DNA from: Gammaproteobacteria bacterium
GTDB taxonomy: Bacteria; Pseudomonadota; Gammaproteobacteria; Steroidobacterales; Steroidobacteraceae
Assembly (NCBI GenBank): GCA_009926865.1
Contig: RFOD01000011.1
Coordinates: forward strand, 1 to 52,596
DNA: 52,596 nucleotides
Direction of reading: 5' to 3'
Shown: one piece after another, positions 8,972-18,374 of the stretch
Layout: the number at the start of each line of letters is the position of its first letter
How positions within the stretch are numbered: position 1 is the first letter of the stretch
Notes under the pieces: model-generated
What the model was told of the DNA's origin: nothing
Database searches by the model: none
The model's input: the letters and a program-made list of their open reading frames with translations, nothing else
Translations under genes and position numbers: made by a program

Positions 8972-10500
8972 GCGCTCGTATTCGGCACCCGAGTTGGGCG
9001 GCTAAGCGCAGCACCGCCGACGAGGCGGCTGCGCGAATCGCCTCGGGAGCGACCCTCGGACTCAGTGGCTTTACCGGGTCGGGTTACCCCAAGGCGGTAC
9101 CTTTGGCCTTGGCCGCGCGCGCTAAGGCGCTGCATGCGAGCGGTCAGCCGTTTTCGGTGCGGGTATTGACGGGTGCCTCAACGGGACCTGAGGTTGATGG
9201 GGCGTTGGCAGAAGCGGATGCCGTGTCCTTTCGCATGCCCTACAACTCCGATCCCATCGCGCGCGAAAAGATCAATTGTGGCGATATCGACTATCTTGAT
9301 CTGCATCTCAGTCAGGTCGCGCCCATGGTGCGAGGTGGATTCCTAGGTCCGCTTGATGTCGCGATCATTGAAGTCGCGGCGATCGATGAGGAAGGTCGGC
9401 TGGTCCCGAGTAGTTCTTTAGGCAATAACCGCAGTTTTCTCGAGGCGGCGCACGGCGTGATTCTCGAGGTCAATCATTGGCAGGATGAGCGACTACTCGG
9501 GATGCACGATATCTATCGCGATCTTAGGGACCCGCCGCACTCGCAGCCGATACCGCTCGTGCATGCCGCAGATCGCATCGGGGAGCCCTGGTTGCGCTGC
9601 GATCTCGATAAGGTCTGGGCCATTGTCGAGACGGATATGGCAGACCGATGCACAAGTTTCACAGCGCCCGATGAACGAGCGCAATTGATCGCAGGCTATT
9701 TACTGGAATTCTTTGAGCATGAGGTCGCGAATGGCCGGCTGCCTGCGCAACTGCTGCCCCTCCAATCAGGGGTGGGTAATGTGGCCAATGCGGTTTTGGG
9801 AGGGCTCTCGCGCTCAAAGTTTGAGGGGCTTTACGCGTATACCGAAGTACTGCAAGACAGCATGCTCGAGCTTTTATTGCAGGGCAGAATGCTAGCCGCC
9901 TCGGCGACTGCGCTCGGCTTAAGCGCCGAGGGGATGGAGCGCTTTCGCGCCAACATCGAAACCTTACAGTCGCGGGTGATCTTGCGCCCGCAAGAGATTA
10001 GTAATCACCCGGAAATCGTACGTCGGCTCGGCGTGATCGCCATGAATGGCATGCTCGAGTGCGATATCTTGGGAAATGTGAATTCCACCCATGTCATGGG
10101 TTCGCGGATCCAAAATGGGATTGGCGGGTCTGGCGATTTCGCTCGCAATGCACGACTGTCTATTTTTACGGCGCCTTCTACTGCGAAGCAGGGCGCGATT
10201 TCAACCATCGTGCCGCATGTCTCGCATGTCGATCATATTAGCCAAGACGTGCAAGTGGTGGTGACCGAGCAGGGCTTGGCGGATCTACGCGGATTATCTT
10301 TGCGTCAACGCGCGGAGCTCATTATCGCTCGGTGTGCGCATCCGGATTATCGACCTGCACTACAAGAATACTTTGAGCGTGCGCAACGGGTGAAGAGCGG
10401 GCATCAGGCGCCGGTGCTCGTTTCCGAGGCATGGTCTTGGCATGAGCGCTATTTGCGTGAGGGGTCTATGCGTGACGGGTCGACGCGAGAGGATGTCTGA
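8932..10500 (+). CDS. Acetyl-CoA hydrolase / succinyl-CoA:acetate CoA-transferase family protein
   Basis: Moves CoA between acyl donors such as acetyl-CoA and succinate, or hydrolyses acetyl-CoA. The 522-residue length fits. Key motifs: SGFTGSGYPKAVP near the N-terminus, SGVGNVANAVLGGL before the active site, the catalytic Glu at about residue 305 in YTEVLQDS (equivalent to Glu294 of Acetobacter AarC), IGGSGDFARNA, and VVTEQGLADLRGLS near the end. The only plausible start is the GTG at 8932, inside the previous gene, giving a 40-base same-strand overlap and likely translational coupling. The 3' end overlaps the convergent DMT transporter gene by 52 bases. Confidence 0.9.
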   Translation: MSGERRAAATRAISARIRHPSWAAKRSTADEAAARIASGATLGLSGFTGSGYPKAVPLALAARAKALHASGQPFSVRVLTGASTGPEVDGALAEADAVSFRMPYNSDPIAREKINCGDIDYLDLHLSQVAPMVRGGFLGPLDVAIIEVAAIDEEGRLVPSSSLGNNRSFLEAAHGVILEVNHWQDERLLGMHDIYRDLRDPPHSQPIPLVHAADRIGEPWLRCDLDKVWAIVETDMADRCTSFTAPDERAQLIAGYLLEFFEHEVANGRLPAQLLPLQSGVGNVANAVLGGLSRSKFEGLYAYTEVLQDSMLELLLQGRMLAASATALGLSAEGMERFRANIETLQSRVILRPQEISNHPEIVRRLGVIAMNGMLECDILGNVNSTHVMGSRIQNGIGGSGDFARNARLSIFTAPSTAKQGAISTIVPHVSHVDHISQDVQVVVTEQGLADLRGLSLRQRAELIIARCAHPDYRPALQEYFERAQRVKSGHQAPVLVSEAWSWHERYLREGSMRDGSTREDV

Positions 10501-11372
10501 GGTCCCAGGCGCGGCTGTAGGAAGACCACCAACAAAATCGCGGCTGCGCCGAGATAGAACTGCGTGCTCAGCTGCTGATATTCGCCGAGCCATAGTGCCG
10601 CCAAAATAATTGCATACACCGGCTCGAGATTAATGGCGAGCTGAGCGCTGAACGCGCTTAAATGACGCAGGGCATGGAGTGAGAGGACAAAAGGGATCGC
10701 GGTGCAGGCGATGGCGAGCACGATCAGCCACAGCAAATCGGCTTGTGAGGGGATCACTAGCGTTTGCTCAGCGCCGAAAGTCAGACTGCCGAGTAAGATC
10801 AAAAAAATGCCGCCGATCGTCATTTCAAAGAGGGTGACCGATTCGGCTGGCGCTTCGTTCACATAGCGCTTGTTGAGCGCGGTGAAGGTTGCGGCCAGCG
10901 CGGCGGAGAGCGTACCGACCGCGATGCCCGCTCGCATCTCAAGTGGCACGCCCCCTACGAGCAACCACACGCCGGGAATTGCGAGCAGGCCGAGCAGCAG
11001 CTCATGTCGACGGTGTGGCGCGCGGGTGATGAGGGGCTCCAAGAGGGCGGTAAAGATGGCACCGAGCGCCATGCAAGCCACCGCCACGGACGCGTTCGAT
11101 AGCTTGATCGCGGCGTAAAACGTGAACCAATGTAGTGCGACGAGACAACCAATCAAGGCATAGCTAACGAGCCGTCGACGCGGTAGAGCCCGTAATCCCC
11201 GCCACGCTTGTGGCCACCCGGCGAGCACGAGCGACACGAGCCCCATGCGCCAGACCACTAAAGCCAAGGCGGGCAGACTGATCAGTTTGCCGAGAATGGC
11301 CGTGAACCCCCAAAGCAGGACGCAAAGATGAATCTGCCACTGAGCGCGGCGCAAAGCGTGGGGGTCGGTCAT
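10449..11372 (-). CDS. EamA/DMT-superfamily transporter
   Basis: An inner-membrane metabolite exporter with about ten hydrophobic helices in two five-helix EamA repeats. The first repeat begins LCVLLWGFTAILGKL, and the second contains the family-typical AALAATFTALNKRYV segment. The substrate cannot be told. The ATG at 11372 (MTDPHAL) gives a short cytoplasmic N-terminus; an ATG at 11399 would add nine residues, and neither has a clear Shine-Dalgarno. The C-terminal tail repeats VDPSR/IDPSR and overlaps the end of the CoA-transferase gene on the opposite strand. Confidence 0.87.
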   Translation of the reverse strand: MTDPHALRRAQWQIHLCVLLWGFTAILGKLISLPALALVVWRMGLVSLVLAGWPQAWRGLRALPRRRLVSYALIGCLVALHWFTFYAAIKLSNASVAVACMALGAIFTALLEPLITRAPHRRHELLLGLLAIPGVWLLVGGVPLEMRAGIAVGTLSAALAATFTALNKRYVNEAPAESVTLFEMTIGGIFLILLGSLTFGAEQTLVIPSQADLLWLIVLAIACTAIPFVLSLHALRHLSAFSAQLAINLEPVYAIILAALWLGEYQQLSTQFYLGAAAILLVVFLQPRLGPQTSSRVDPSRIDPSRK

Positions 11373-11423
11373 GAGGGCGCCATTGTAGGCGCGCTTCATG
11401 ATGGGTGCTATGCGGCCATTGGC

Positions 11424-13010
11424 TCAGGCCAAGCGTAAATATTGCGAAGGGTGCGAGTGGCTCGGGTGATCGATCCAGCCTTGTACGCGCGCTGACACGA
11501 GGCGATTCGAGACACCCGCCCAGAGCGGAATCAGCGGTACATCACGCAACAAGAGAGACTCGGCTTGGCCGTAGGCGGCAAAGCGCTCAGCCACTGTGAG
11601 TTGTCGCTCTGCAGAGTTAAAGATTTTGTCGTAGGCAGGATTTTTATAACGCGCGACGTTCACACTGGAATCTGAGACAAAGCGATCGAGGAACACCGAA
11701 GCGGACGGTACGATCGCAAACGACGCGTAACTGTAGAGATCGTAGTCACCGCGCTGGATGGCGGCCGAGTACGCGCGGCCATCGATTTGTAGCAGCTCCA
11801 GATCGACACCAACGGCTTTCCACATCGCACCGACGCCGAGGTAGAGCTTGCGGCCCACTGCACTTGACGGAAAACCGATGCCGAGTTTGAGGCGCGTTCG
11901 GGTACCGAGCGCAGCCTGCAGGAGTTCACGCGCCGCTTGAACTCTTTGGGGCATCGACCAGTTAGCGTGTTCGGGCTGTTTAAGTTTAGGGTAACCGTCG
12001 ATGCCGGGCGGCAGGACCGCCTCCCAGGGTTGCTCACCTAATCCGCGAACGCGATTGGCAATGATTTTTCGATCAAGAGCGAGGCTGAGAGCCCGTCGCA
12101 CCCGAACGTCATCGAGCGGCTTACGCTCGAGGTTAATCCCGATCGCGCCGAGGGCGCATTCGGGGGAGCTACGCAGCCGAGCAGACAGTTCGCGCTTCGC
12201 GGAGGCGAGGTTCCCCATATCCTCAATACTCGCGACATCCACCTCGCCAAGCTTAAAGAGGCGTAGGCGTGTACCGTCGTCGTAACCCGTCATCCATTCC
12301 ACTTCTTCGATCGCGACTTGATCGACATCAAAATAATTGGGATTACGGCGTAGCTTGATATCTTTACCGCCTGGTGCCCAAGCAGCCATTTTGTAGGGGC
12401 CATTGCTGACAATGATGTCGGGCTTTGACCATTCGCGGCCGTGTTTCTCTACAACATGTTGAGGAATGCAATAGGCCGAGACGAGATTGAGCGGGAGTTC
12501 CACATCCGGATGGGCAAGCTTAATGATCAGCGTATCAGCACGCGGCGCCGAGACCCCGAGTGCTTCGGGGGGTTTACGACCAAAGCGAACGTCGCGTCCA
12601 TTCACAATGGAGTCCATTCGTACCGCTTGCGGTGCACCCGTGTCCGGCGCGAGATATCTCTGTAGCGTGAAGACAAAATCTCTGGCCGTGATCACGCGCC
12701 CATCTGACCAAGAGAGATTTTTACGCAGCGTGAACGTCCAGGTAAGGCCATCCGCGCTTGTCGTCCACTTGCTTGCACAACCGGGGACCACTTTACCCGC
12801 AGTATTAGTCACGGTGAGGCCTGCAAAGAGTTCAGCGGCCATCTCGGAGGTCACTTGTCCGGTGGGTCGTTGAGGGTCAAGTGAAGTCAGTTCACTCGCC
12901 ACAATGCGACGCAATATCTTTGTCTCGCTACGTGAACGCTGTGCCCAAGCGGCTGATGAATACAAGGGAGCGATCAGACTCGCCGCAACAAAAACTCTTC
13001 TTTTGATCAT
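11424..13010 (-). CDS. OppA-like extracellular solute-binding protein (SBP family 5)
   Basis: Periplasmic substrate-binding protein of peptide/nickel-type ABC importers (528 residues). N-terminal export signal with a Tat-like twin-arginine context (KRRVFVAA) and cleavage near AWA. Family marks include the SLDPQR opening, YKMAAWAPGG, RRNPNYF, LALDRK in the hinge half, and IPLWAGVSNRLVSARVQGW at the end, which resembles the OppA/MppA C-terminus more than NikA. No permease or ATPase genes lie next to it, so it is an orphan or works with a transporter elsewhere. It begins 16 bases after the stop of the last antiporter gene and may be read through from it, but its base composition returns to the GC-rich style of the rest of the window. 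Confidence 0.88.
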   Translation of the reverse strand: MIKRRVFVAASLIAPLYSSAAWAQRSRSETKILRRIVASELTSLDPQRPTGQVTSEMAAELFAGLTVTNTAGKVVPGCASKWTTSADGLTWTFTLRKNLSWSDGRVITARDFVFTLQRYLAPDTGAPQAVRMDSIVNGRDVRFGRKPPEALGVSAPRADTLIIKLAHPDVELPLNLVSAYCIPQHVVEKHGREWSKPDIIVSNGPYKMAAWAPGGKDIKLRRNPNYFDVDQVAIEEVEWMTGYDDGTRLRLFKLGEVDVASIEDMGNLASAKRELSARLRSSPECALGAIGINLERKPLDDVRVRRALSLALDRKIIANRVRGLGEQPWEAVLPPGIDGYPKLKQPEHANWSMPQRVQAARELLQAALGTRTRLKLGIGFPSSAVGRKLYLGVGAMWKAVGVDLELLQIDGRAYSAAIQRGDYDLYSYASFAIVPSASVFLDRFVSDSSVNVARYKNPAYDKIFNSAERQLTVAERFAAYGQAESLLLRDVPLIPLWAGVSNRLVSARVQGWIDHPSHSHPSQYLRLA

Positions 13011-13026
13011 TTAAGAATAGAAATTA

Positions 13027-14733
13027 CTATCGAAAAGCTACGAAACTAATAATAACAATAATTAATAAGGCACTTGTCACAATTGCCACAGTCGATCCTG
13101 CGTGCGACCGTCCTCCGAGCATGACGCTAGCGAAGATTTTGTCAACATATACGCGGGCTTTCGACTGAATAACGGTATGAGATGCCAGTCGAAAAGTTGA
13201 TCCATGTTGGGCAACACTTTCTCTTATCAGTTGACTTAATCGAAAAAGCGGGACTCGATAAAACCAATCGAAATCCAATGTTAAAGTCAATGTGCGTCGC
13301 ATGAGTGGCAGTGTCAAAAAGAATGCGAGCCCCGAAAACAAAAGAAGCTGCAACTGACTGACAAGGTGCTCTGTCGTGTAGGGTACGTACGTCACGGTGT
13401 AGGGAAGATAGGGGTAAAGAAGCTGTGGTGCACAGCCAATCCCGATGCACAACGTAGCCAATACTCCCATTGCCAGCTTCATACTGAGATGTGGGTCGCT
13501 TGGTCGGAGCCCGGAATCTTTCTGAAAAAAGACGAACCAAGGAAACTTAATGCCAGCATGCAAAAATACTCCAGCGGATGCTGCCGTCAAGGCTAGCCAC
13601 ACCGCCAGCAGTTGAGCGTCTATCGCTGCCTGACTAGTTAATGATTTGCTAACAAACCCTGATGTAAACGGGAACGCAGAAATCGCCAAAGCCCCGATAA
13701 TCCCAAAAGTCGCAGTAAGGGGCATCGAGCGCGCGAGGCCACCAAGATCCGTACATTTCCGAAGACCCGTTTGAGCGATCACTGCTCCCGCACTCATTAA
13801 CAAGAGCGCTTTATATATTATGTGTGTAAAAGCGTGGGCTACTGCGCCGTTTAGGGCAAGGTCTGTGCCAATACCAACAGCACACACCATAAACCCAACT
13901 TGGTTAACTATCGAATAGCAAAGAATTCGACGAACATCATTCTCAAGTAACGCGTAAATTATTCCGTAAAATATCATGACCAGTCCAATGCTGATCAGAA
14001 CACTCTCACCAGGGAATAGAAGAATCAGCGCTAGCACAGCGGACTTTGTAGTGAATGCAGATAGCACTACCGACCCTGATGGAGTTGCCTCTGGATAAGC
14101 ATCCGCCACCCAAGCGCTGAACGGTGGTGCACCAGCGTTGATCAGTACCCCAATAAAAATCAACCAAGCGCTTAAACTCTCGAGAGGAAGTGGGCGGATT
14201 ATTAAATCTCCTTGGGTTGCTAAGCCGGCAATACCGGCTAACAAGACCACTCCCCCCATGAAATGCAATAACGCATACCTAAAGCCAGCTGCCCTGGCAG
14301 CCTGCGTGCGTCCATCCCAGATAATGATGGTGGAGAAGACAGCGAGCATTTCCCAAAAGACGAAAAAAGTGAGGAAGTCGCCTGCGAATGCCACGCCAAT
14401 AGCGCTCCCGGCATACCCCATACTTGCACTGGATTCAGTCTTGCTGGCTATAGTTACCCCAAAAACTAGGGACAACATGGCGGCAATTACAAAGGCAGTC
14501 CCAAAGATTTGTCTCACTGAATCCGATTGAAACGGCGCCAATGAATACCCCATTACTGTGGTTTGCCACGAGTCACCTGTAGAGAACCAAATGCACCACA
14601 ATGTGATTGACGGGAGGACGATGGCCGGAATGATCCGCCACCTGTTTGGTAGAACCGCGATGAGTGCAGCCCCTAAGAGCATCCACAACGCCGGCATCGA
14701 AGAGATGTGATCTTGCATCATGCTCTCATTCAT
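13027..14733 (-). CDS. mrpD: Mrp/complex I-type antiporter subunit D3 (NuoL/M/N family)
   Basis: Multi-spanning proton-translocating subunit of a cation/proton antiporter complex (568 residues, about 14 core helices plus a C-terminal extension with a final helix). The channel residues can be read: the TM5 Glu in FVFWEMLAVF and the TM7 Lys in FTTKSAVLAL, plus ANAF-like AVAHAFTHIIYKALLL and the TSGFVSK turn. Compared with D1 it has a longer amphipathic C-terminus (DFDWFYRVPLF onward), as seen in NuoL/MrpA-like members. It overlaps the small gene upstream by 8 bases. It is the last antiporter gene, AT-richer than the flanking genes and probably co-transcribed with them. Confidence 0.88.
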   Translation of the reverse strand: MNESMMQDHISSMPALWMLLGAALIAVLPNRWRIIPAIVLPSITLWCIWFSTGDSWQTTVMGYSLAPFQSDSVRQIFGTAFVIAAMLSLVFGVTIASKTESSASMGYAGSAIGVAFAGDFLTFFVFWEMLAVFSTIIIWDGRTQAARAAGFRYALLHFMGGVVLLAGIAGLATQGDLIIRPLPLESLSAWLIFIGVLINAGAPPFSAWVADAYPEATPSGSVVLSAFTTKSAVLALILLFPGESVLISIGLVMIFYGIIYALLENDVRRILCYSIVNQVGFMVCAVGIGTDLALNGAVAHAFTHIIYKALLLMSAGAVIAQTGLRKCTDLGGLARSMPLTATFGIIGALAISAFPFTSGFVSKSLTSQAAIDAQLLAVWLALTAASAGVFLHAGIKFPWFVFFQKDSGLRPSDPHLSMKLAMGVLATLCIGIGCAPQLLYPYLPYTVTYVPYTTEHLVSQLQLLLFSGLAFFLTLPLMRRTLTLTLDFDWFYRVPLFRLSQLIRESVAQHGSTFRLASHTVIQSKARVYVDKIFASVMLGGRSHAGSTVAIVTSALLIIVIISFVAFR

Positions 14734-15037
14734 CTGCGTTATAGTAGTTTTCGGGTTTTTTTAGAAGCAAACCGAGAATTTTGGCGACCACCACCATCGC
14801 TAAACACGAAATAAAGCCGAAAGCCGCATAGAAGCCAATCAGGCCATCGAAGTCGAAATATCCATGAATATGAACGATCAGGTTCGACACTAAGGTCAAC
14901 AATAACAACACACTAAGTATTATCCAAAATAACGTTGGCAATCGTTCTCCTTCGCGAAGAGGCCACAGTGGAGTATCGGAGTGGCGTTTGTGGTTGTCCG
15001 AACCTGTGGCAGCAGGTTGTTTGTTGATTTCAGTCAT
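14726..15037 (-). CDS. Small two-helix membrane protein of unknown function in the antiporter operon
   Basis: A 103-residue protein starting at the ATG at 15037 (MTEINKQ). A polar N-terminus with LWPLREGERLP is followed by two hydrophobic helices (about residues 34-56 and 66-90) and an acidic tail ending KKPENYYNADE. It overlaps D2 upstream and D3 downstream by 8 bases each, the tightest coupling in the cluster, which argues for co-assembly with those two antiporter subunits. It is not one of the classical MrpA-G proteins by sequence. I infer an accessory or assembly subunit; no function can be read directly. Confidence 0.75.
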   Translation of the reverse strand: MTEINKQPAATGSDNHKRHSDTPLWPLREGERLPTLFWIILSVLLLLTLVSNLIVHIHGYFDFDGLIGFYAAFGFISCLAMVVVAKILGLLLKKPENYYNADE

Positions 15038-16506
15038 ATTTATTAAAAATACTTCCAAAAATAGGTGCTTCGAGTTCCATGATCGCATTCCCATAAGCTA
15101 GGAAGGTTATTGACAGTGCTGCCGTAAATAGTAGTGCCGCCAGAACAGGCCAAGGCGCCTCACCAAAAGATTTTTGGTCTTCATTTGGAGCTTTAAAAAA
15201 TGCTCGATAGAGGATTGGCAGGAAGTATGCGGCGTTAAGGGCGGTAGAAATAGTGATCACCCCTACGGTGAAATATGACTCCGTGGTGAACGCCGCTTGT
15301 AAGAGAAACCATTTGGAAAAAAAGCCCGCGGTGGGTGGCAGGCCGATCATGCTGGCTGCGGCAATCGTGAACGCGAGAAGCGTCAGAGGCATGTTACGAC
15401 CAATACCGTTAAGTTGCGAAATCAAGGTATAGCCGCTCTTTAAATATATCAAAGAAGAGTGTGATTTTAGCGACAGCGTGTGCGGCGATATGTAGAGCCG
15501 CAGCTAAACCACCAATTGGTAAAAACAGCGAAGCAGCCATAACTACATACGACAGCTGCGCGATCGTGGAATACGCCAGCATGCTCTTTATATTGTCCTG
15601 CTGTAGAGCGTGTACCGATGCAGCGATAACGGTAAAACCAGCTATGTAAAGTGGCAGATTGGCGCCAGGCGAACTGGCGAGCATTTCCCACCCGAATATG
15701 AATGCAATTATTTTTGTGATTGTGAACACGCCAGCCTTGACCACGGCTACGGCATGGAGCAACGCTGAGACTGGTGCTGGTGCGACCATCGCGCTCGGTA
15801 GCCAGCTGTGCACTGGCATGACTGCAGATTTGGCAACTCCGTAAAGAAACATCAGCAGTAGCGGGATAGTAAACGCTGGGTCAAGTTTACCGTTAAGAAC
15901 ACCACCTTCCTGAAAATCTAGGGTCCCAGCAAAAAGGTAGACAATGATAATGCCAGGGACAAACAGGGCGATGGATGAGCCGAGGAGTATCTGGAGGTAT
16001 TTACGAGCACCGTTACGTGACTCGGGCGTTCCATAGTGCGCAACTAATGGATATGTGACCAGGGTGAGCGCTTCATAGAATATGAATAGCGTAAAAAGGT
16101 TTGCTGCAAACGCTATACCCATGGTACTTCCGAGCGACAAGGCGAAGCACACGAAGTAGCGAGTTTTATTAGGGTCAGTCTTTTGTCCTAAATATCCAAT
16201 AGAATATATTGAAGTAACTATCCATAAGCCACTAGCTATAAAGGCAAAAAGCTTACCAAAAGGTTCAGTGCCAAAGCTAATAGGCAGTCCCGAGATGGGT
16301 TCGGCCAGTACGAATACGGCTCCGTCTGAGTTTGATGGAAGCATCGCTACTAAGATAAATAACGAGACCGATGTGATCATCGTTACGGCGTCTCTCAGTA
16401 CTGGCGCACGACGTACCAGGATCATCAGCGATGCGCCGATGAATGGTGTCGATAGAATTAGTCCTAGCCCCGACGAAGCGTCCATCAAGGCATTCCCAAG
16501 AGCCAT
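15030..16506 (-). pseudogene. mrpD: Antiporter subunit D2 (MrpD-like), split by an 11-nt deletion
   Basis: A second NuoL/M/N-type subunit, in two frames. The 5' part (16506 to 15409, 365 codons) carries the TM5 Glu in FIFYEALTLV, the TM7 Lys in GVAKSAVMPVHSWL, and runs to HAVAKITLFF before leaving frame. The 3' part continues in another frame from IYLKSGY, giving GIGRNMPLT and TAGFFSKWF to the stop at 15030. In D1 and D3 there are 28 residues between the TM Lys and the following Met-Pro; here the two parts supply 24 plus one leftover base, which fits an 11-nt deletion near 15445-15455. D1 overlaps its start by 22 bases. If real, the product lacks its last third. Confidence 0.8.
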
Positions 16507-17954
16507 TTACTTGCTTGCTCTGCCGTCGAGACAAGCGCGCTTGAATTAATGCCAATATACAAGCTAACAGCTGCCAGCAGTACGATGGGGATATCTACCG
16601 AGAGATCATATGAACGCACTTGTTTGTCGTCAGACTTGTCAAAGACCGCTTCGACTATTTTCCAAACATAAATTATCGACATCACAGAGGACAGTAGAAC
16701 GGCAACTATCCATATCCACTTCTCCGCTTGAACTAACGCAGTGATTAAAAACCATTTACTGATAAAGCCAGACGTTAGCGGAACTCCTACAAGACTAAAT
16801 CCCCCAATCAGTAACGCGATACCGACAATGGGCATTCGATGTCCCAATCCTTTCAAAGATTCTAGCGTATGCTTCCCGGAGCCCGTCGCTAGAATAGCAA
16901 TACACATAAAGAGCGATCCCTTAATAAACGCGTGATTGAACATATGGATGATGGCGGCCGTCACACCCGCTGAAGTGGCTAGGGCGAGCCCGAGAGTGAT
17001 GTACCCGATCTGTGCGACACTCGAGTAGGCTAAAACCGCGCGGACATTGCTGTGTGCGATGGCAGCAGCCGATCCAATCAGCATCGCTGCGATAGCCAGT
17101 AATTGCAATATCTCTAGCAGAACTGAACCGATTGGCATATCTGCTAACGGGAAAACACCAAATAAAAACCGCGCTAAGGCGTAAAGGGCTACCTTTGTCG
17201 AAAGTGCCGCCAGAAACGCAACTATTCCCCGTGGAGCGTAGGAGTAACAGGGAATAAGCCAAGCGTGAAGAGGCCAGATCGCTGCCTTAATCGCGATACC
17301 GATAGTTACGAAAATCAATGCAATTTGGGTAGTGTTGGTATGGCTTACTTCTGGCAGGCGGACAGCCAGATCATCCATGTTCAAAGTTCCGGTTAGGATA
17401 TAAACAAGGCCGATTCCAATCAAAAAAAATGTCGCTCCAATCGTACCAACTATTAGGTAGCGAAAAGACGCTAGCAGAGCATCTCTTTTGTCCGCAATAG
17501 CGATTAGCGCATAGGTGGAAAGCGATGAAATTTCCAAAAAGACGAAAACATTGAAGGCGTCACCAGTGGCAACAATACCAAGCAGGCCAGCCGTCAACAG
17601 TATGAATGCAACGAGTGCCGCATATTGCCTACTTGAACCTATTTCTTCGGCAAGAAGCTTCCGAAGAAATGGCGCCATGACTGCCGCTATCGACGCGATC
17701 ATGACCTGTAACAACGCCCCCAACGGATCTAATCGATATTCGATACCCCACGGCGCAGGCCAGTTACCGAGGCTATAGCGTAGAGTTCCGATCGTTAAAA
17801 CTTGTAACAGAAGCCACCATGTCAGTAGGGCATTAACCGACAGCACACCTACCGTAAACCATACAGCTATTCTGCTCTTACCTAGTAAAAGTACGAGTGG
17901 AGCGCAGAGTAGTGGTAATATGACAACTAAGATTTGAGCGTGCTGAGCGATCAT
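16485..17954 (-). CDS. mrpD: Mrp-type antiporter subunit D1
   Basis: Proton-translocating membrane subunit of the cation/proton antiporter (489 residues, about 14 helices), the length expected for MrpD. The channel residues are intact: TM5 Glu in FVFLEISSLSTYAL, TM7 Lys in IAIKAAIWPLHAWL, the HMFNHAFIKGSLF helix and PLTSGFISKWFL. It starts at an ATG 15 bases after the mrpC stop, and its last 22 bases overlap the start of D2. AT-rich relative to E, F and G further upstream. Confidence 0.92.
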   Translation of the reverse strand: MIAQHAQILVVILPLLCAPLVLLLGKSRIAVWFTVGVLSVNALLTWWLLLQVLTIGTLRYSLGNWPAPWGIEYRLDPLGALLQVMIASIAAVMAPFLRKLLAEEIGSSRQYAALVAFILLTAGLLGIVATGDAFNVFVFLEISSLSTYALIAIADKRDALLASFRYLIVGTIGATFFLIGIGLVYILTGTLNMDDLAVRLPEVSHTNTTQIALIFVTIGIAIKAAIWPLHAWLIPCYSYAPRGIVAFLAALSTKVALYALARFLFGVFPLADMPIGSVLLEILQLLAIAAMLIGSAAAIAHSNVRAVLAYSSVAQIGYITLGLALATSAGVTAAIIHMFNHAFIKGSLFMCIAILATGSGKHTLESLKGLGHRMPIVGIALLIGGFSLVGVPLTSGFISKWFLITALVQAEKWIWIVAVLLSSVMSIIYVWKIVEAVFDKSDDKQVRSYDLSVDIPIVLLAAVSLYIGINSSALVSTAEQASKWLLGMP

Positions 17955-17969
17955 GCGGGTCTTTTAAAA

Positions 17970-18359
17970 TTACTGTGACGATTTTTGGGTTTTGATACTG
18001 AGCTCAGTCGCGGAGTCACCTGACGAGTAACTGAGCGTATCGTCGTCAATCGACCCAAATGCTGCTTTTATTCGAATTACTAACGCAAGACCTAGGGCGG
18101 TCGTGGCAACGCTCACTACAATCGCTGTGAGGATTAGGACATGCGGCAACGGATTAGAATAAACATCAACATTTGGCGATAGTATGGGAGCAGCGCCCTC
18201 TCTGATAAATCCCGCACTGATATACAGCATGAATACCGAAACTTGGAATATGTTTAGTCCGATAATTTTGCGGATAAGATTGCCCCGAGCAATCAGCGCG
18301 TAGAGACCAGTCATCATCAATAGGATGACTAACCAATAGTTATATAATTGGGAATCCAT
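17970..18359 (-). CDS. mrpC: Mrp-type antiporter subunit C (NuoK-like)
   Basis: A 129-residue, three-helix NuoK/MrpC-family protein that sits between the B and D subunits in Mrp complexes. The family stretch IIGLNIFQVSVFMLYISAGF is visible near residue 33 (here with a long loop before it), and the third helix PHVLILTAIVVSVATTALGLALVIRI is followed by a polar, Ser/Asp-rich C-terminal tail. It starts 15 bases after mrpB and ends 15 bases before D1. Confidence 0.9.
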   Translation of the reverse strand: MDSQLYNYWLVILLMMTGLYALIARGNLIRKIIGLNIFQVSVFMLYISAGFIREGAAPILSPNVDVYSNPLPHVLILTAIVVSVATTALGLALVIRIKAAFGSIDDDTLSYSSGDSATELSIKTQKSSQ

Positions 18360-18374
18360 ACCGATTATTGTCCC

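Noticed and set aside
11424-13010. Nickel-binding NikA, suggested by the nearby nikR
   Set aside because: The C-terminus and spacing of motifs resemble OppA/MppA peptide-binding proteins, and no nikBCDE genes are present.
15409-15452. Programmed ribosomal frameshift as an explanation for split D2
   Set aside because: The required shift does not coincide with a classic slippery heptamer, and four codons are also missing relative to D1 and D3, which a shift cannot restore.
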